A DNA stretch of 64,000 nt from Brevibacillus brevis NBRC 100599 (GTDB lineage: Bacteria; Bacillota; Bacilli; Brevibacillales; Brevibacillaceae): the NCBI RefSeq assembly GCF_000010165.1, contig NC_012491.1:5890001-5954000 (forward strand). The letters are read 5' to 3'. The notes under the pieces are model-generated. The model was not told the DNA's origin. It did not search any database and saw nothing but the letters and a program-made list of their open reading frames with translations. Both the position numbers and the translations under genes were made by a program. Numbering within the stretch: the first letter of the stretch is position 1; each line of letters begins with the position of its first letter. Below, piece by piece: positions 16,396 through 24,437 of the stretch.

Positions 16396-18148
16396 TTTTT
16401 GCCCACTAACCGGAAACAGTTTTCACTATACGGAAAACGGAGGCGTTTTTTATGCAAAAATGGCAAACAAAAGAGCAGCTCGTTGATCTCTTGTGCAATT
16501 TGGTAAGCATCCCAAGCATTACAGGATCATCTGCCGAGAAGGACTTGCCTGGCTACGTCGTCGATCAGCTGCGTACCCTGCCTTATTATCAAGCCAATCC
16601 CGATCATGTACGTGCGAATCCGACTGAAGACGGGCGCCATTTTGTCACTGCTTTGGTCAAAAAAGAAGGCGTACGGGACACCGTCATTCTCGTCAGCCAT
16701 TTTGATGTCGTCGACGTCGAGGATTACGGTGCCTGGATGAAGCATGCTTTTGATCCGAAGACCCTCACTCCTCTGTTCCAGCAAAACCAAGCGGATATGC
16801 CAGCAGACGTTCAACAGGATATTCGCACCGGCAACTGGCTGTTTGGCCGTGGCACCATGGATATGAAGTGCGGACTGACACTGCACATGTCGATGATTGA
16901 GCAAGCGATTGCTGGGGAGTTCGACGGCAACATTTTGCTTCTGACAGTCCCTGACGAAGAGGTGAATTCTGTCGGGATGCGGGCAGCAGTCCCCGCGCTG
17001 TTGAAAATCGCCGAGGAGTTCCACCTGAGCTACACCACCGTGCTCAACTCCGAGCCGATGTTTACCCGCTATCCAGGGGATACGAATACGTACTTGTACA
17101 CAGGCTCCATCGGAAAAGTGCTGCCAGGCTTCCTCTGCTACGGCAAAGAAACACATGTCGGCGAGCCTTTTGCTGGGTTAAACGGCAATTACATGGCCTC
17201 TCAACTGACATGTGAGCTCGAGCTGAACACATCCTTTTGCGAGGTCGTTGAGGGGGAAGCATCTCCTCCGCCGACGAACCTGATTCAAAAGGATCTGAAA
17301 AAAGAGTACTCCGTGCAAATTCCGCACCGTGCCGTGACGCTATTCAACCTGTTCCTGCTGGAAAAGCAGATGGAGGATGTCGTAGAGCCGCTGCTGGAAT
17401 CGGCAAGAAATGTTGCAGAGCGCATGAAGGAAAACTACCTCAAGCACGCGAGCCAGTTTGCCAACTTTGCGCCGTTTAGCCCGCGTGATCTGTCCATTTC
17501 CGTCATGACTTACGAAGAACTGTATGCCTATGCGAAGAAAACGTACGGGGAAGAAAAGCTACGCCAGCTGGAAGCAGATGTGATCGCCAACCGCGGCGAC
17601 AAGGACGACCGCGACACCACGATTGAGCTGGTGGATCAATTAGCGATTCTGTGCAAAGAACTGTCGCCGATGATGATTTTGTTCTTCGCTCCACCGTTTT
17701 ACCCGGCAGTCAGCTCGCGCAATCACCCTTTGATCCAACAAACGATGGAAGAGATGAAAACATACGCGAGAGATCAGCACCAGGTCAATTTGGTCAAACA
17801 AAACTACTTTGGCGGTATCTCTGACTTAAGCTACGTCGGACTCCAATATCCGGCAGCATCCATGAAGCCATTGGTAGCGAACATGCCTTTGTGGGACAAC
17901 GGCTACTCCATTCCGCTTCAGGAGCTCGAAGCTTTTGATGTACCTGTCATGAACCTCGGTCCAGTCGGACGTGACGCCCATCAATGGACTGAGCGTCTGG
18001 ACATCGACTATGCATTCGATACGTTAAAAGACATGCTCCCTCGTTGCATCCAGTCTCTCTTGCAAAATGGGAAAGCCGTAAAGGAATAGCAAAAGAGAAA
18101 AGGTTCCCGTACCGATAGATGACTGTCGCACGGGTTCCTTTTTCCTTA
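16396..18148 (+). terminator. Terminator after rocB (hairpin at 18098-18147)
   Basis: The hairpin itself lies at the right end of this span: AAAGG/CCTTT and CCCGT/ACGGG pairs around a two-base internal loop, then TTTTT, right after the rocB stop at 18089. Confidence 0.3.
16452..18089 (+). CDS. rocB: RocB-like M20-family arginine utilisation peptidase
   Basis: 545 residues, the length of B. subtilis RocB. M20 zinc-site motifs are visible: SHFDVVDVEDYGAW, LFGRGTMDMKCGLTLH, and LTVPDEEVNSVGM; the late histidine is in GRDAHQWTERL. RocB is required for arginine catabolism in Bacillus, though its exact reaction is not settled. The GGAGG before the ATG at 16452 is good. It is followed by a terminator, so it closes this unit. 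Confidence 0.88.
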   Translation: MQKWQTKEQLVDLLCNLVSIPSITGSSAEKDLPGYVVDQLRTLPYYQANPDHVRANPTEDGRHFVTALVKKEGVRDTVILVSHFDVVDVEDYGAWMKHAFDPKTLTPLFQQNQADMPADVQQDIRTGNWLFGRGTMDMKCGLTLHMSMIEQAIAGEFDGNILLLTVPDEEVNSVGMRAAVPALLKIAEEFHLSYTTVLNSEPMFTRYPGDTNTYLYTGSIGKVLPGFLCYGKETHVGEPFAGLNGNYMASQLTCELELNTSFCEVVEGEASPPPTNLIQKDLKKEYSVQIPHRAVTLFNLFLLEKQMEDVVEPLLESARNVAERMKENYLKHASQFANFAPFSPRDLSISVMTYEELYAYAKKTYGEEKLRQLEADVIANRGDKDDRDTTIELVDQLAILCKELSPMMILFFAPPFYPAVSSRNHPLIQQTMEEMKTYARDQHQVNLVKQNYFGGISDLSYVGLQYPAASMKPLVANMPLWDNGYSIPLQELEAFDVPVMNLGPVGRDAHQWTERLDIDYAFDTLKDMLPRCIQSLLQNGKAVKE

Positions 18149-18183
18149 TAATGAAGAAAAACCATTTCAAGGGAGGGTTACCC

Positions 18184-18567
18184 ATGGAATTTCAAGCGAA
18201 AGAAAATGGCTTTGTCACTCAACTGTCCTACGGTGAGCTGCACGTATCGGGTGATGAACAGTATGGATTTCGCCCCTATCAGCTCTTGGTCTCTTCCATC
18301 GCTGTTTGCAGTGGCGGTGTTCTGCGAAAAGTGTTGGACAAGATGAGAATGCCGTGCACGGATATGAAAGTAACAGCAGATGTTCAGCGGAATGAGGCAG
18401 AGGCAAATCGCGTTGAGAAGATTCACCTCCACTTCATCATTACGGGTGAAAATATGAAAGAAGAAAAAGTACAAAAAGCCATTGAAGCCGCGAGCAAAAA
18501 CTGCCCGATGGTCCAATCTGTCAAGGGAAGCATCGTCGTAACCGAGTCCTTCGAATTGGTATCATGA
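18184..18567 (+). CDS. OsmC-family protein
   Basis: 127 residues from ATG at 18184, behind GGGAGGG. OsmC fold: FRPYQLLVSSIAVCSGGVLRKVL (first redox cysteine) and KNCPMVQSVKGSIVV (second cysteine in the NCP motif). Typical OsmC/YhfA proteins detoxify organic peroxides using two cysteines; the spacing here fits the YhfA-like branch. The last four bases overlap the start of the AraC-type regulator (ATGA), so the two are translated together. Why a redox protein is coupled to an iron regulator is unknown, but iron and peroxide stress are often linked. Confidence 0.85.
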   Translation: MEFQAKENGFVTQLSYGELHVSGDEQYGFRPYQLLVSSIAVCSGGVLRKVLDKMRMPCTDMKVTADVQRNEAEANRVEKIHLHFIITGENMKEEKVQKAIEAASKNCPMVQSVKGSIVVTESFELVS

Positions 18568-20210
18568 TAGGAAAAAACGTGCTACCGCCCACTCCTTTGT
18601 TTCTACTTCAAGACATACAGCAGGTCACCTTGTCACCGACAGAAGCATGGACGTTTTCCGGCGAATCAACCCATGCTGTGCTCATCGTGACAAAAGGATC
18701 GGGTCGGATGCTGAGCGAGTCGGATCAAGCCGCTCTACTTGATGGAAGTGCGCTGGTTCTTTCGCGAGAATCTGCGAGACAAATAAGCGCTGATACGGAT
18801 GATCCACTCCGTTTCCTCGTATTTTATTTTGACGCTCTGCAACAGCAAGATCAGGTCAGCAACGACTACAGCCCGAGTCTTTCCTGGCATCTCGACCACA
18901 GCTCGTGTGTATTTCACCAGGTAGATAACAGTACGGAGCTTGCCCTCACGCTGTATGCCCATCGACAAGCCAATGATCCGTTGGAAGCTTTTCAAAATCA
19001 AATTCGCTTTCAACAATTGCTGCACCTGATTTGGAGCCATGCAGAACGGCAGGCTACCGTAGAAACGTCAAGCGTTGTCGATCAGACGATTTCTTATATG
19101 CATACGAATTATGCGGAGCCAATCACCTTAGATGATTTGGCAAATCGAGCTGGCCTTACCCCGCGGTATTACACCGAGGTCTTCAAGAAAAAGGTTGGAA
19201 AAAGCCCAATCGAATATTTGACGAGCTGTCGGATGGAGCATGCAAAGACACTTCTGCGAGAATCGAATAAGCGATTGCGCGAGGTAGCACGTCTGGTCGG
19301 GTATGCCGATGAGTTTTACTTCAGCAGACGCTTTAAGCAGCAGGTCGGCGTGTCCCCGACTGTCTTTGTCCGCATGAATCAGAAGCAAATGGCACCCGTC
19401 ACCTTCCACTATGCCGAATATTTATTGGCACTTGGAATCAGACCGATTGGGGCTCCGGAAGAGCAGGTCACTTATTTACGCGAGCAATTACGGATGAAAG
19501 AGGCAGATGAGATTGTCAGCCTGCCCGAAAACACACCAGACTTGATCAAATCATTGCAGCCGACGTTTATTTTGACCGAATCGACGGGAGATAGCGCTGC
19601 TTTTTCCAAGGTTGCACCTACTCTTGCGCTTCCATGGCTGGATCATGATGTATTTGGTCATTTGAACATACTAGCCGACGTGCTTGGCTTGAAAGACCAG
19701 GCACACCTGTGGCTCAAGCAGCATGAACAGAAGGTTCTGAAGGCGAAGCGATGCATCGATGCTCATATTCAGAAGAAAGAAACATTCTTGATCCTCAATG
19801 TGCGTCCACAGAGCCTATTGGCATACGGTGCCAGAAATATCGGGCATGTGCTGTACAAATCCTTGAAGCTGACGCCACCCAAAATGATTCAAGAAGAGTT
19901 AACACGCAACCCCAATTTCTGGGCAACCCCCATCAACGAGGATCAATTAAGCCAATACGCAGCAGATTGGCTGTTCGTTCATATTTTTGATGATGATCTC
20001 TCACGGGCACACTTCCTGGAGTTGATGAAACAGGATGTCTGGCAACGAATTCCTGCTGTACAAAAAGGGCAAGTGGTTATTCTTAACCCGATTTGGTTCT
20101 CGTATGATCCCCTCTCCCTCGACATCCAGCTGGAAGAGGCCGTCCAAATTTTGACCCATGCAAACACCGCCAAATTATCCAAAGAAAAACGGAACATTCT
20201 CCATGGATGA
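18564..20210 (+). CDS. AraC regulator fused to a siderophore-binding-protein domain (Btr-like)
   Basis: 548 residues. An N-terminal cupin-like arm is followed by an AraC DNA-binding domain at about residues 170-275, with two HTHs (ITLDDLANRAGLTPRYYTEVF and LREVARLVGYADEFYFSRRF). From about residue 285 there is a periplasmic-binding-protein domain (YLLALGIRPIGAP, LQPTFILTES). B. subtilis Btr (YbbB) has the same plan and uses the last domain to sense Fe-bacillibactin in the cytoplasm. The adjacent lipoprotein shares recognisable stretches with it (YGARNIGHVLY against YGARNMGHVLY), so the regulator probably senses the ligand that lipoprotein imports. Confidence 0.9.
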   Translation: MIGKNVLPPTPLFLLQDIQQVTLSPTEAWTFSGESTHAVLIVTKGSGRMLSESDQAALLDGSALVLSRESARQISADTDDPLRFLVFYFDALQQQDQVSNDYSPSLSWHLDHSSCVFHQVDNSTELALTLYAHRQANDPLEAFQNQIRFQQLLHLIWSHAERQATVETSSVVDQTISYMHTNYAEPITLDDLANRAGLTPRYYTEVFKKKVGKSPIEYLTSCRMEHAKTLLRESNKRLREVARLVGYADEFYFSRRFKQQVGVSPTVFVRMNQKQMAPVTFHYAEYLLALGIRPIGAPEEQVTYLREQLRMKEADEIVSLPENTPDLIKSLQPTFILTESTGDSAAFSKVAPTLALPWLDHDVFGHLNILADVLGLKDQAHLWLKQHEQKVLKAKRCIDAHIQKKETFLILNVRPQSLLAYGARNIGHVLYKSLKLTPPKMIQEELTRNPNFWATPINEDQLSQYAADWLFVHIFDDDLSRAHFLELMKQDVWQRIPAVQKGQVVILNPIWFSYDPLSLDIQLEEAVQILTHANTAKLSKEKRNILHG

Positions 20211-20241
20211 AAAGAGTGCGTTCAAGGTAAGATGGACTCTA

Positions 20242-20263
20242 TTAATGAGAATCATTTTCATTC
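20242..20263 (+). promoter_or_regulatory. Fur box before the siderophore-binding lipoprotein
   Basis: TTAATGAGAATCATTTTCATTC resembles the 19-bp Fur consensus (interleaved GATAAT/ATTATC units). It lies about 15 bp before the start codon and overlaps the TATTAAT -10-like sequence, so iron-loaded Fur should block transcription. Confidence 0.8.
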
Positions 20264-20277
20264 ATGGAGGATATACA

Positions 20278-21252
20278 ATGAAACGATTACGCATACGAGC
20301 TTGGTTGCCCGGATTGATGATTCTTTCCTTGTTCTTGCTCACGGCATGCGGCCAGACAGCCAGCCCCAATCCAACGGCACCTGCCCAAGAAAATAAAAGC
20401 AGCGAGACTCGTGTCCTGAAGCACACAAAGGGTGAAGCCACCATTCCTGTGAAAGCTCAGCGCGTCGTAGCCTTGCAATATTTGGGCCCCATGCTTGCCC
20501 TTGGGGTGAAGCCAATCGGTGCAGTGAAGGGACATATGGAAGGTCCAGACATGGAGCCACTGGTTAGTGGAATCGAAGTCGTGGGAGATTATGATGCCTA
20601 TAATCTGGAAAAAATCCTCGAGTTGCAGCCTGACTTGATCCTCACCGGTACCGAAATCGAGGAACAGGTATATGAAAAGCTGACAAAAATTGCGCCTGTC
20701 GTGGCGATCGCCTTCGATCAATATGATGTCTACGGGCATGTACAAAAGGTAGCGGAAGCGCTAGGTCGCGAGGAAGAAGGAAAGGCTTGGGAGCAGAAGT
20801 ACAAAGCAAAGGTGGAAGAAGCACGTAAGCTGGTCCATGCCAAGGTCGGGAAGGACGAGACCGTTGCAGCATTAAACGTCCGTGCGAAAACGATCAAAAT
20901 GTACGGTGCTCGCAATATGGGCCATGTTTTGTACAACGATCTTCAATTGATTCCACCGCCACTCATTAAGAGCGAGATCGATAAAGACCCACTGTTCTGG
21001 TCAAAAGACGTGTCTATGGAGCTTTTACCGGAATATGCAGCCGACCATATTTTCCTGATGCTGTTCCCGGGAGAGGATGCCGCTCAGTATTTGAAAGAAA
21101 TCGAGCAAAGCAGTCTGTGGAAGAACTTGCCCGCTGTCAAAAAGAATCAGGTTTACGTAGTCAATGTGGATAGATGGCTTGGCTACGACCCCATTCTGAT
21201 TGAAAAGCAGCTGGATGAAGCTGTGCAGGATTTGACTGGAGCCAAGAAATAA
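20278..21252 (+). CDS. Fe-siderophore ABC transporter substrate-binding lipoprotein
   Basis: 324 residues. A lipoprotein signal ends in LFLLTACGQ (lipobox LTAC), then a linker, then a FeuA/FecB-type binding fold: RVVALQYLGPMLALGVKPIGAV, LELQPDLILTG, and the C-terminal VNVDRWLGYDPILIEKQLDE. It should bind a ferric siderophore outside the membrane. GGAGG lies before ATG at 20278, and a Fur box directly upstream explains iron control. No permease or ATPase genes follow; it must use a transporter encoded elsewhere. The C-terminal part of the upstream AraC regulator is paralogous to it. Confidence 0.9.
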   Translation: MKRLRIRAWLPGLMILSLFLLTACGQTASPNPTAPAQENKSSETRVLKHTKGEATIPVKAQRVVALQYLGPMLALGVKPIGAVKGHMEGPDMEPLVSGIEVVGDYDAYNLEKILELQPDLILTGTEIEEQVYEKLTKIAPVVAIAFDQYDVYGHVQKVAEALGREEEGKAWEQKYKAKVEEARKLVHAKVGKDETVAALNVRAKTIKMYGARNMGHVLYNDLQLIPPPLIKSEIDKDPLFWSKDVSMELLPEYAADHIFLMLFPGEDAAQYLKEIEQSSLWKNLPAVKKNQVYVVNVDRWLGYDPILIEKQLDEAVQDLTGAKK

Positions 21253-21285
21253 TAAGATAGGTCATTTGGTTTGAGTCAACATAGT

Positions 21286-21504
21286 GGTGGAGAAGAAAAA
21301 GCACAGTTCTCTTCGACTCTGACACGCCCGCAAGGGGGGATTCACTGACCGTCTCCACTTCCAAAAGGGGACCGTCGAGCCAAAGCCACCCTACGGGCGG
21401 AAGTTTCTCAAGGAAGAAGTGTTCGACAAGCGGGTCCCCTTTTGGAAGTTCCGACTGGGTGGGCGTTGTCAAGGTCTACGAGCTCTGTGCTTTTTCTTCT
21501 CACC
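21286..21504. repeat. 219-bp rod-like palindromic element
   Basis: Outer arms 21286-21306 and 21485-21504 pair over 20 bp with one bulge (GAGAAGAAAAAGCACAG / CTGTGCTTTTTCTTCTC). A second block pairs TGACA-CGCCC near 21330 with GGGCGTTGTCA near 21470. A third pairs CTTCCAAAAGGGGACC (21358-21373) with GGTCCCCTTTTGGAAG (21433-21448) perfectly over 16 bp. The whole folds into one long hairpin. No coding potential. A MITE or a structured RNA is most likely; the T run inside the right arm could also end transcription. Confidence 0.7.
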
Positions 21505-21602
21505 AGCTTTATTGGTTCATCGATACCTTTTAAAGCTTAGGGTGATCATAACCGCCGCATCCAATGGGAGTTACGTTAGGAACCGCAAAAGCGTGAATAG
21601 GA

Positions 21603-21650
21603 AAGGACCTGCCAGCCCGTGTTTGTTCACATAGGCTAACAGGTCCTCTC
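21603..21650 (-). terminator. Terminator after the cardiolipin synthase gene
   Basis: On the - strand AGGACCTG...CAGGTCCT with inner AGCC/GGCT pairing, followed by a short TTTCCT stretch, downstream of the stop at 21670. The T run is weak. Confidence 0.5.
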
Positions 21651-21669
21651 TTGCTTTCCAGTCCAGCTA

Positions 21670-23118
21670 TTATAAAAGCGGAGACAACAGCCGCGCCAAC
21701 GATTCCAGCAAGCGCAAACGCAGTGGTCGGTTCACATACTCTCCCAATGTCATTTCCCGGCAATCAGCCAGATCGGAGACGAACAGTTCCTCCAGCTCCT
21801 TTGCCATCTGCGAATCGTACATAAACGCATTCGTCTCGAAATTCAGCTTGAAGCTGCGAATATCGACATTGGCCGTTCCCACAGACGACAACTGGGTATC
21901 GACCACGATGGCTTTGGCGTGCATGAAGCCTTTTTCGTAGAGGAAGCAGCGCACACCGCTCTTTAACAAATCGCCGAGATAAGAGTGAGTTGCCCAGAAT
22001 ACCAACAAATGATCTGGCCTTCCCGGAACCATCACCCGCACATCTACCCCGGACATTGCCGCCATTTTCAGTGCGGTCAGCATACTTTCATCGGGAACGA
22101 AATAAGGCGTCTGCAAGTAAATCTTCTTCCGTGCCTTGTAAATCATCTTCAAAAAGGCATGCTTGATTTGCTCTTTTTCCGAGTTTGGCCCGCTCGATAC
22201 AATCTGAACGCCAATCGTACCCTCGGCCTCATGAAGCTCTGGAAAATACGCGAGTGACTCATGCATTCTTTTCGGTGCAGACAAATTCCAGTCCAGGAAA
22301 AAGCGTGCTTGCAGCATGTACACCGCTCTTCCCTCAATCAGCAAATGGGTGTCACGCCAATACCCCAGCTTCTTATCCTTGCCCAAGTATTCATCCCCGA
22401 TGTTGAAGCCTCCAATGTAGCCGATCTTGCCATCAATAATCGTCAGCTTGCGATGATTCCTGAAGTTGACCCGAAAATTCAGGAATGGAATCTTCGCCGG
22501 GAAAAAGGAGGCGACTTCTCCCCCCGCTTCTACCAATGGGCGCAAAAATCGGGAGGAGACACCAGAGGAACCTACCGCATCATAGAGCAATCGAACCTCG
22601 ACACCCTCCTGTGCCTTCTTCGTCAACAGTTGAATGAGCTGTTTCCCTAAATCATCGTCATTCAAAATGTAGTAGAGCAAATGTATATGCTCCCGTGCTT
22701 CCTCCATCTGTTTGAACATGAGCTCGAACAGACTATGACCTTCTTTAAAAACCTGAATGGTATTATCCTGCGTATAATACGCTCCATCACTTACCACGTT
22801 CATGAAAATCATGTCGCGGTGTTTCTCCATTTCCGGGTCGTTCACTTGTAGTTCACCATGGGCAAGCAACTGCTTTTGTCTATCAACCGCAGCTCGAAAA
22901 TGGGAAAACTCCCCTTCCTTGAGCCGATACAGCTTTTTCTTGCTTAGCTTATGTCCAAAAATCAGGTAAACAATAAACCCAATACCCGGCAAAAACAGCA
23001 AAACCATCAACCAGGCCCAGGTTGCCGCAATGTTACGCCTCTCCATGAAAATAAGAACGGCACCCAAAATCAGGTTACCTATTGTTACTATCACAATTAT
23101 CTTTTCGGACAACGCCAT
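21670..23118 (-). CDS. cls: Cardiolipin synthase (phospholipase D family)
   Basis: About 482 residues: two N-terminal membrane helices (IVIVTIGNLILGAVLIFM and AWLMVLLFLPGIGFIVYLIFG) and two PLD catalytic motifs, HRKLTIIDGKIGYIGGFN and HAKAIVVDTQLSSVGTAN. This is the standard layout of membrane cardiolipin synthases, which join two phosphatidylglycerols. The enzyme acts at the cytoplasmic membrane. Start: ATG at 23118, with a GTG just before it as an alternative; neither has a good close ribosome site, the nearest GGGAGG being about 25 bases away. Confidence 0.9.
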   Translation of the reverse strand: MALSEKIIVIVTIGNLILGAVLIFMERRNIAATWAWLMVLLFLPGIGFIVYLIFGHKLSKKKLYRLKEGEFSHFRAAVDRQKQLLAHGELQVNDPEMEKHRDMIFMNVVSDGAYYTQDNTIQVFKEGHSLFELMFKQMEEAREHIHLLYYILNDDDLGKQLIQLLTKKAQEGVEVRLLYDAVGSSGVSSRFLRPLVEAGGEVASFFPAKIPFLNFRVNFRNHRKLTIIDGKIGYIGGFNIGDEYLGKDKKLGYWRDTHLLIEGRAVYMLQARFFLDWNLSAPKRMHESLAYFPELHEAEGTIGVQIVSSGPNSEKEQIKHAFLKMIYKARKKIYLQTPYFVPDESMLTALKMAAMSGVDVRVMVPGRPDHLLVFWATHSYLGDLLKSGVRCFLYEKGFMHAKAIVVDTQLSSVGTANVDIRSFKLNFETNAFMYDSQMAKELEELFVSDLADCREMTLGEYVNRPLRLRLLESLARLLSPLL

Positions 23119-23200
23119 CACACCACATCCAGCTCTAGGATTCCTCCCATATTACAACATTTGCTATCGGGATTCATCCTTCCTATCCATCTAGTTTATC

Positions 23201-24145
23201 CTATGTTGCCAATAGTTTTCCGTTTTTCATGATACATTTGTCGTCCAAATACACATCCGGCTCTTTGACAACCAGATCGATATGTACCCCCGCGACAATC
23301 GTCCCGCCAAACGTGTTGTTGCTACCAAAGGCTACGTGAATCGTTCCGTACACCTTCTCGTCCTCCAGCACAACTCCCGTAATACGCGCCTTATCATTTG
23401 TTCCGATTCCGAATTCACCCAGCATCCGCCCGTCTTGGTCTCCAAGCATTTGCAGGAGGCGTTCAGCCGATGTTCCTTCTGCCTCTGAGATCCGACCATT
23501 TTGAACCGTCAGCAGCAGGGGCGAATCGATTTTACCGATACCCGCGATAGAGCCATCGACGAGGATTTGTCCCTCTGCTGTCCCTTCCAGTGGAGCGATA
23601 TACGCTTCCCCAGAAGGCAAGTTGCCCGATTCTCCAGGATTGACGTACATGCCTGTACTCGGCACCCCATTGCGAGCTGCGATGGAAAACGTCAGTGACT
23701 TACCCGCTTTTTCAATTCGCACGGTACTTGCCCGCGTCAGCATCTCGGTCACGCGCTCGGTGAGTGCCTTTACTTGTGTATAGTCAGCGGAAATCGCTCC
23801 CGCAAGAAACATGTCTTCCGTAATAGCTGGCATGGTAGCCAGTCTCGTACCATTTGCTGCTGCTTCTTTTCGTGCTTTTGTATGCGTCAAAGAGTGCTGG
23901 GTCACACATACCACCACATCTGCGCTCTTCATCGCCGCTGCAACAGCCGCAGGAGGCTCTTGACCGGACTTTTCCCGCTCCTTCATGACCATCAGCATCG
24001 CTTCTGCCCCGAGCTGTTTACCGGCTTCCCAGATCGCCTCACCGATGTCCCGCTTCCGTTCGTCAGCCACCACTAAAAAGGTCTCATTCGCTTGTAATGC
24101 CAAGCAATTTATCAAAATGGCTTTGCTGGATTCTATCAACGTCAT
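23201..24145 (-). CDS. Aminopeptidase (M29/leucyl aminopeptidase-like)
   Basis: 314 residues. It resembles the aminopeptidase T-type metal-dependent peptidases annotated 'leucyl aminopeptidase': TFLVVADERKRDIGEAIWEAG near the start, VNPGESGNLPSGEAYIAPLEGTAEG (acidic metal ligand) and IGTNDKARITGVVLEDEKVYGTIHVAFGSNN..., with a C-terminal HIDLVVKEPDVYLD. It is shorter than classic M29 enzymes (about 410), as in the small bacterial subfamily. ATG at 24145 has AAAGGAA upstream; an ATG seven codons earlier has no ribosome site. Confidence 0.75.
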   Translation of the reverse strand: MTLIESSKAILINCLALQANETFLVVADERKRDIGEAIWEAGKQLGAEAMLMVMKEREKSGQEPPAAVAAAMKSADVVVCVTQHSLTHTKARKEAAANGTRLATMPAITEDMFLAGAISADYTQVKALTERVTEMLTRASTVRIEKAGKSLTFSIAARNGVPSTGMYVNPGESGNLPSGEAYIAPLEGTAEGQILVDGSIAGIGKIDSPLLLTVQNGRISEAEGTSAERLLQMLGDQDGRMLGEFGIGTNDKARITGVVLEDEKVYGTIHVAFGSNNTFGGTIVAGVHIDLVVKEPDVYLDDKCIMKNGKLLAT

Positions 24146-24290
24146 GTCAGAATCATTCCTTTTCATCTATCTTATGGTTAGATTATATCCACTTTTTTCT
24201 TGCAAACTCTTCTGTCTTCGCTAGATTGGATCGTTAGTCCTGCCCTTTTCCTGTTTATCGGAATCTTCTTGCTTTTGCTGTTAAATTTAG

Positions 24291-24376
24291 TATGATTAGA
24301 ATACAAATGAAAACGCTTAAGACAATGAGGTCTTCTACCCGCGCTTTATCAATAGGCGTGGGGAAGACCTTTTTCT
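24291..24376 (+). promoter_or_regulatory. Promoter and attenuator-like leader of the HAD phosphatase gene
   Basis: A -10 box TATGAT at 24291 with TTGCTT 16 bp upstream. Start-proximal ATGAAAACGCTTAAG at 24307 is a weak cre-like sequence. A terminator-like hairpin AGGTCTTC/GAAGACCT (24328-24370, with CCCGCG/CGTGGG inner pairing) and a T run lie between the promoter and the gene. Confidence 0.55.
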
Positions 24377-24386
24377 TTTGAAAAAA

Positions 24387-24401
24387 TGATAACGTTTTCA
24401 T
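24387..24401 (-). promoter_or_regulatory. cre (CcpA) site
   Basis: Reverse strand ATGAAAACGTTATCA matches the cre consensus WTGNAANCGNWNNCW at all defined positions. It lies between the leader hairpin and the start codon, so CcpA would act as a roadblock. Confidence 0.75.
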
Positions 24402-24437
24402 TTGGGGGATCGAGAAAAAGAAGAAGGGGATGACAAC

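Larger units (their letters stand above)
21253..21669. other. Non-coding region with a large palindrome and a terminator
   Basis: About 415 bp with no convincing gene. It holds the 219-bp rod-like element (21286-21504) and a hairpin at 21603-21645. Short frames here have no ribosome site. Confidence 0.5.
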
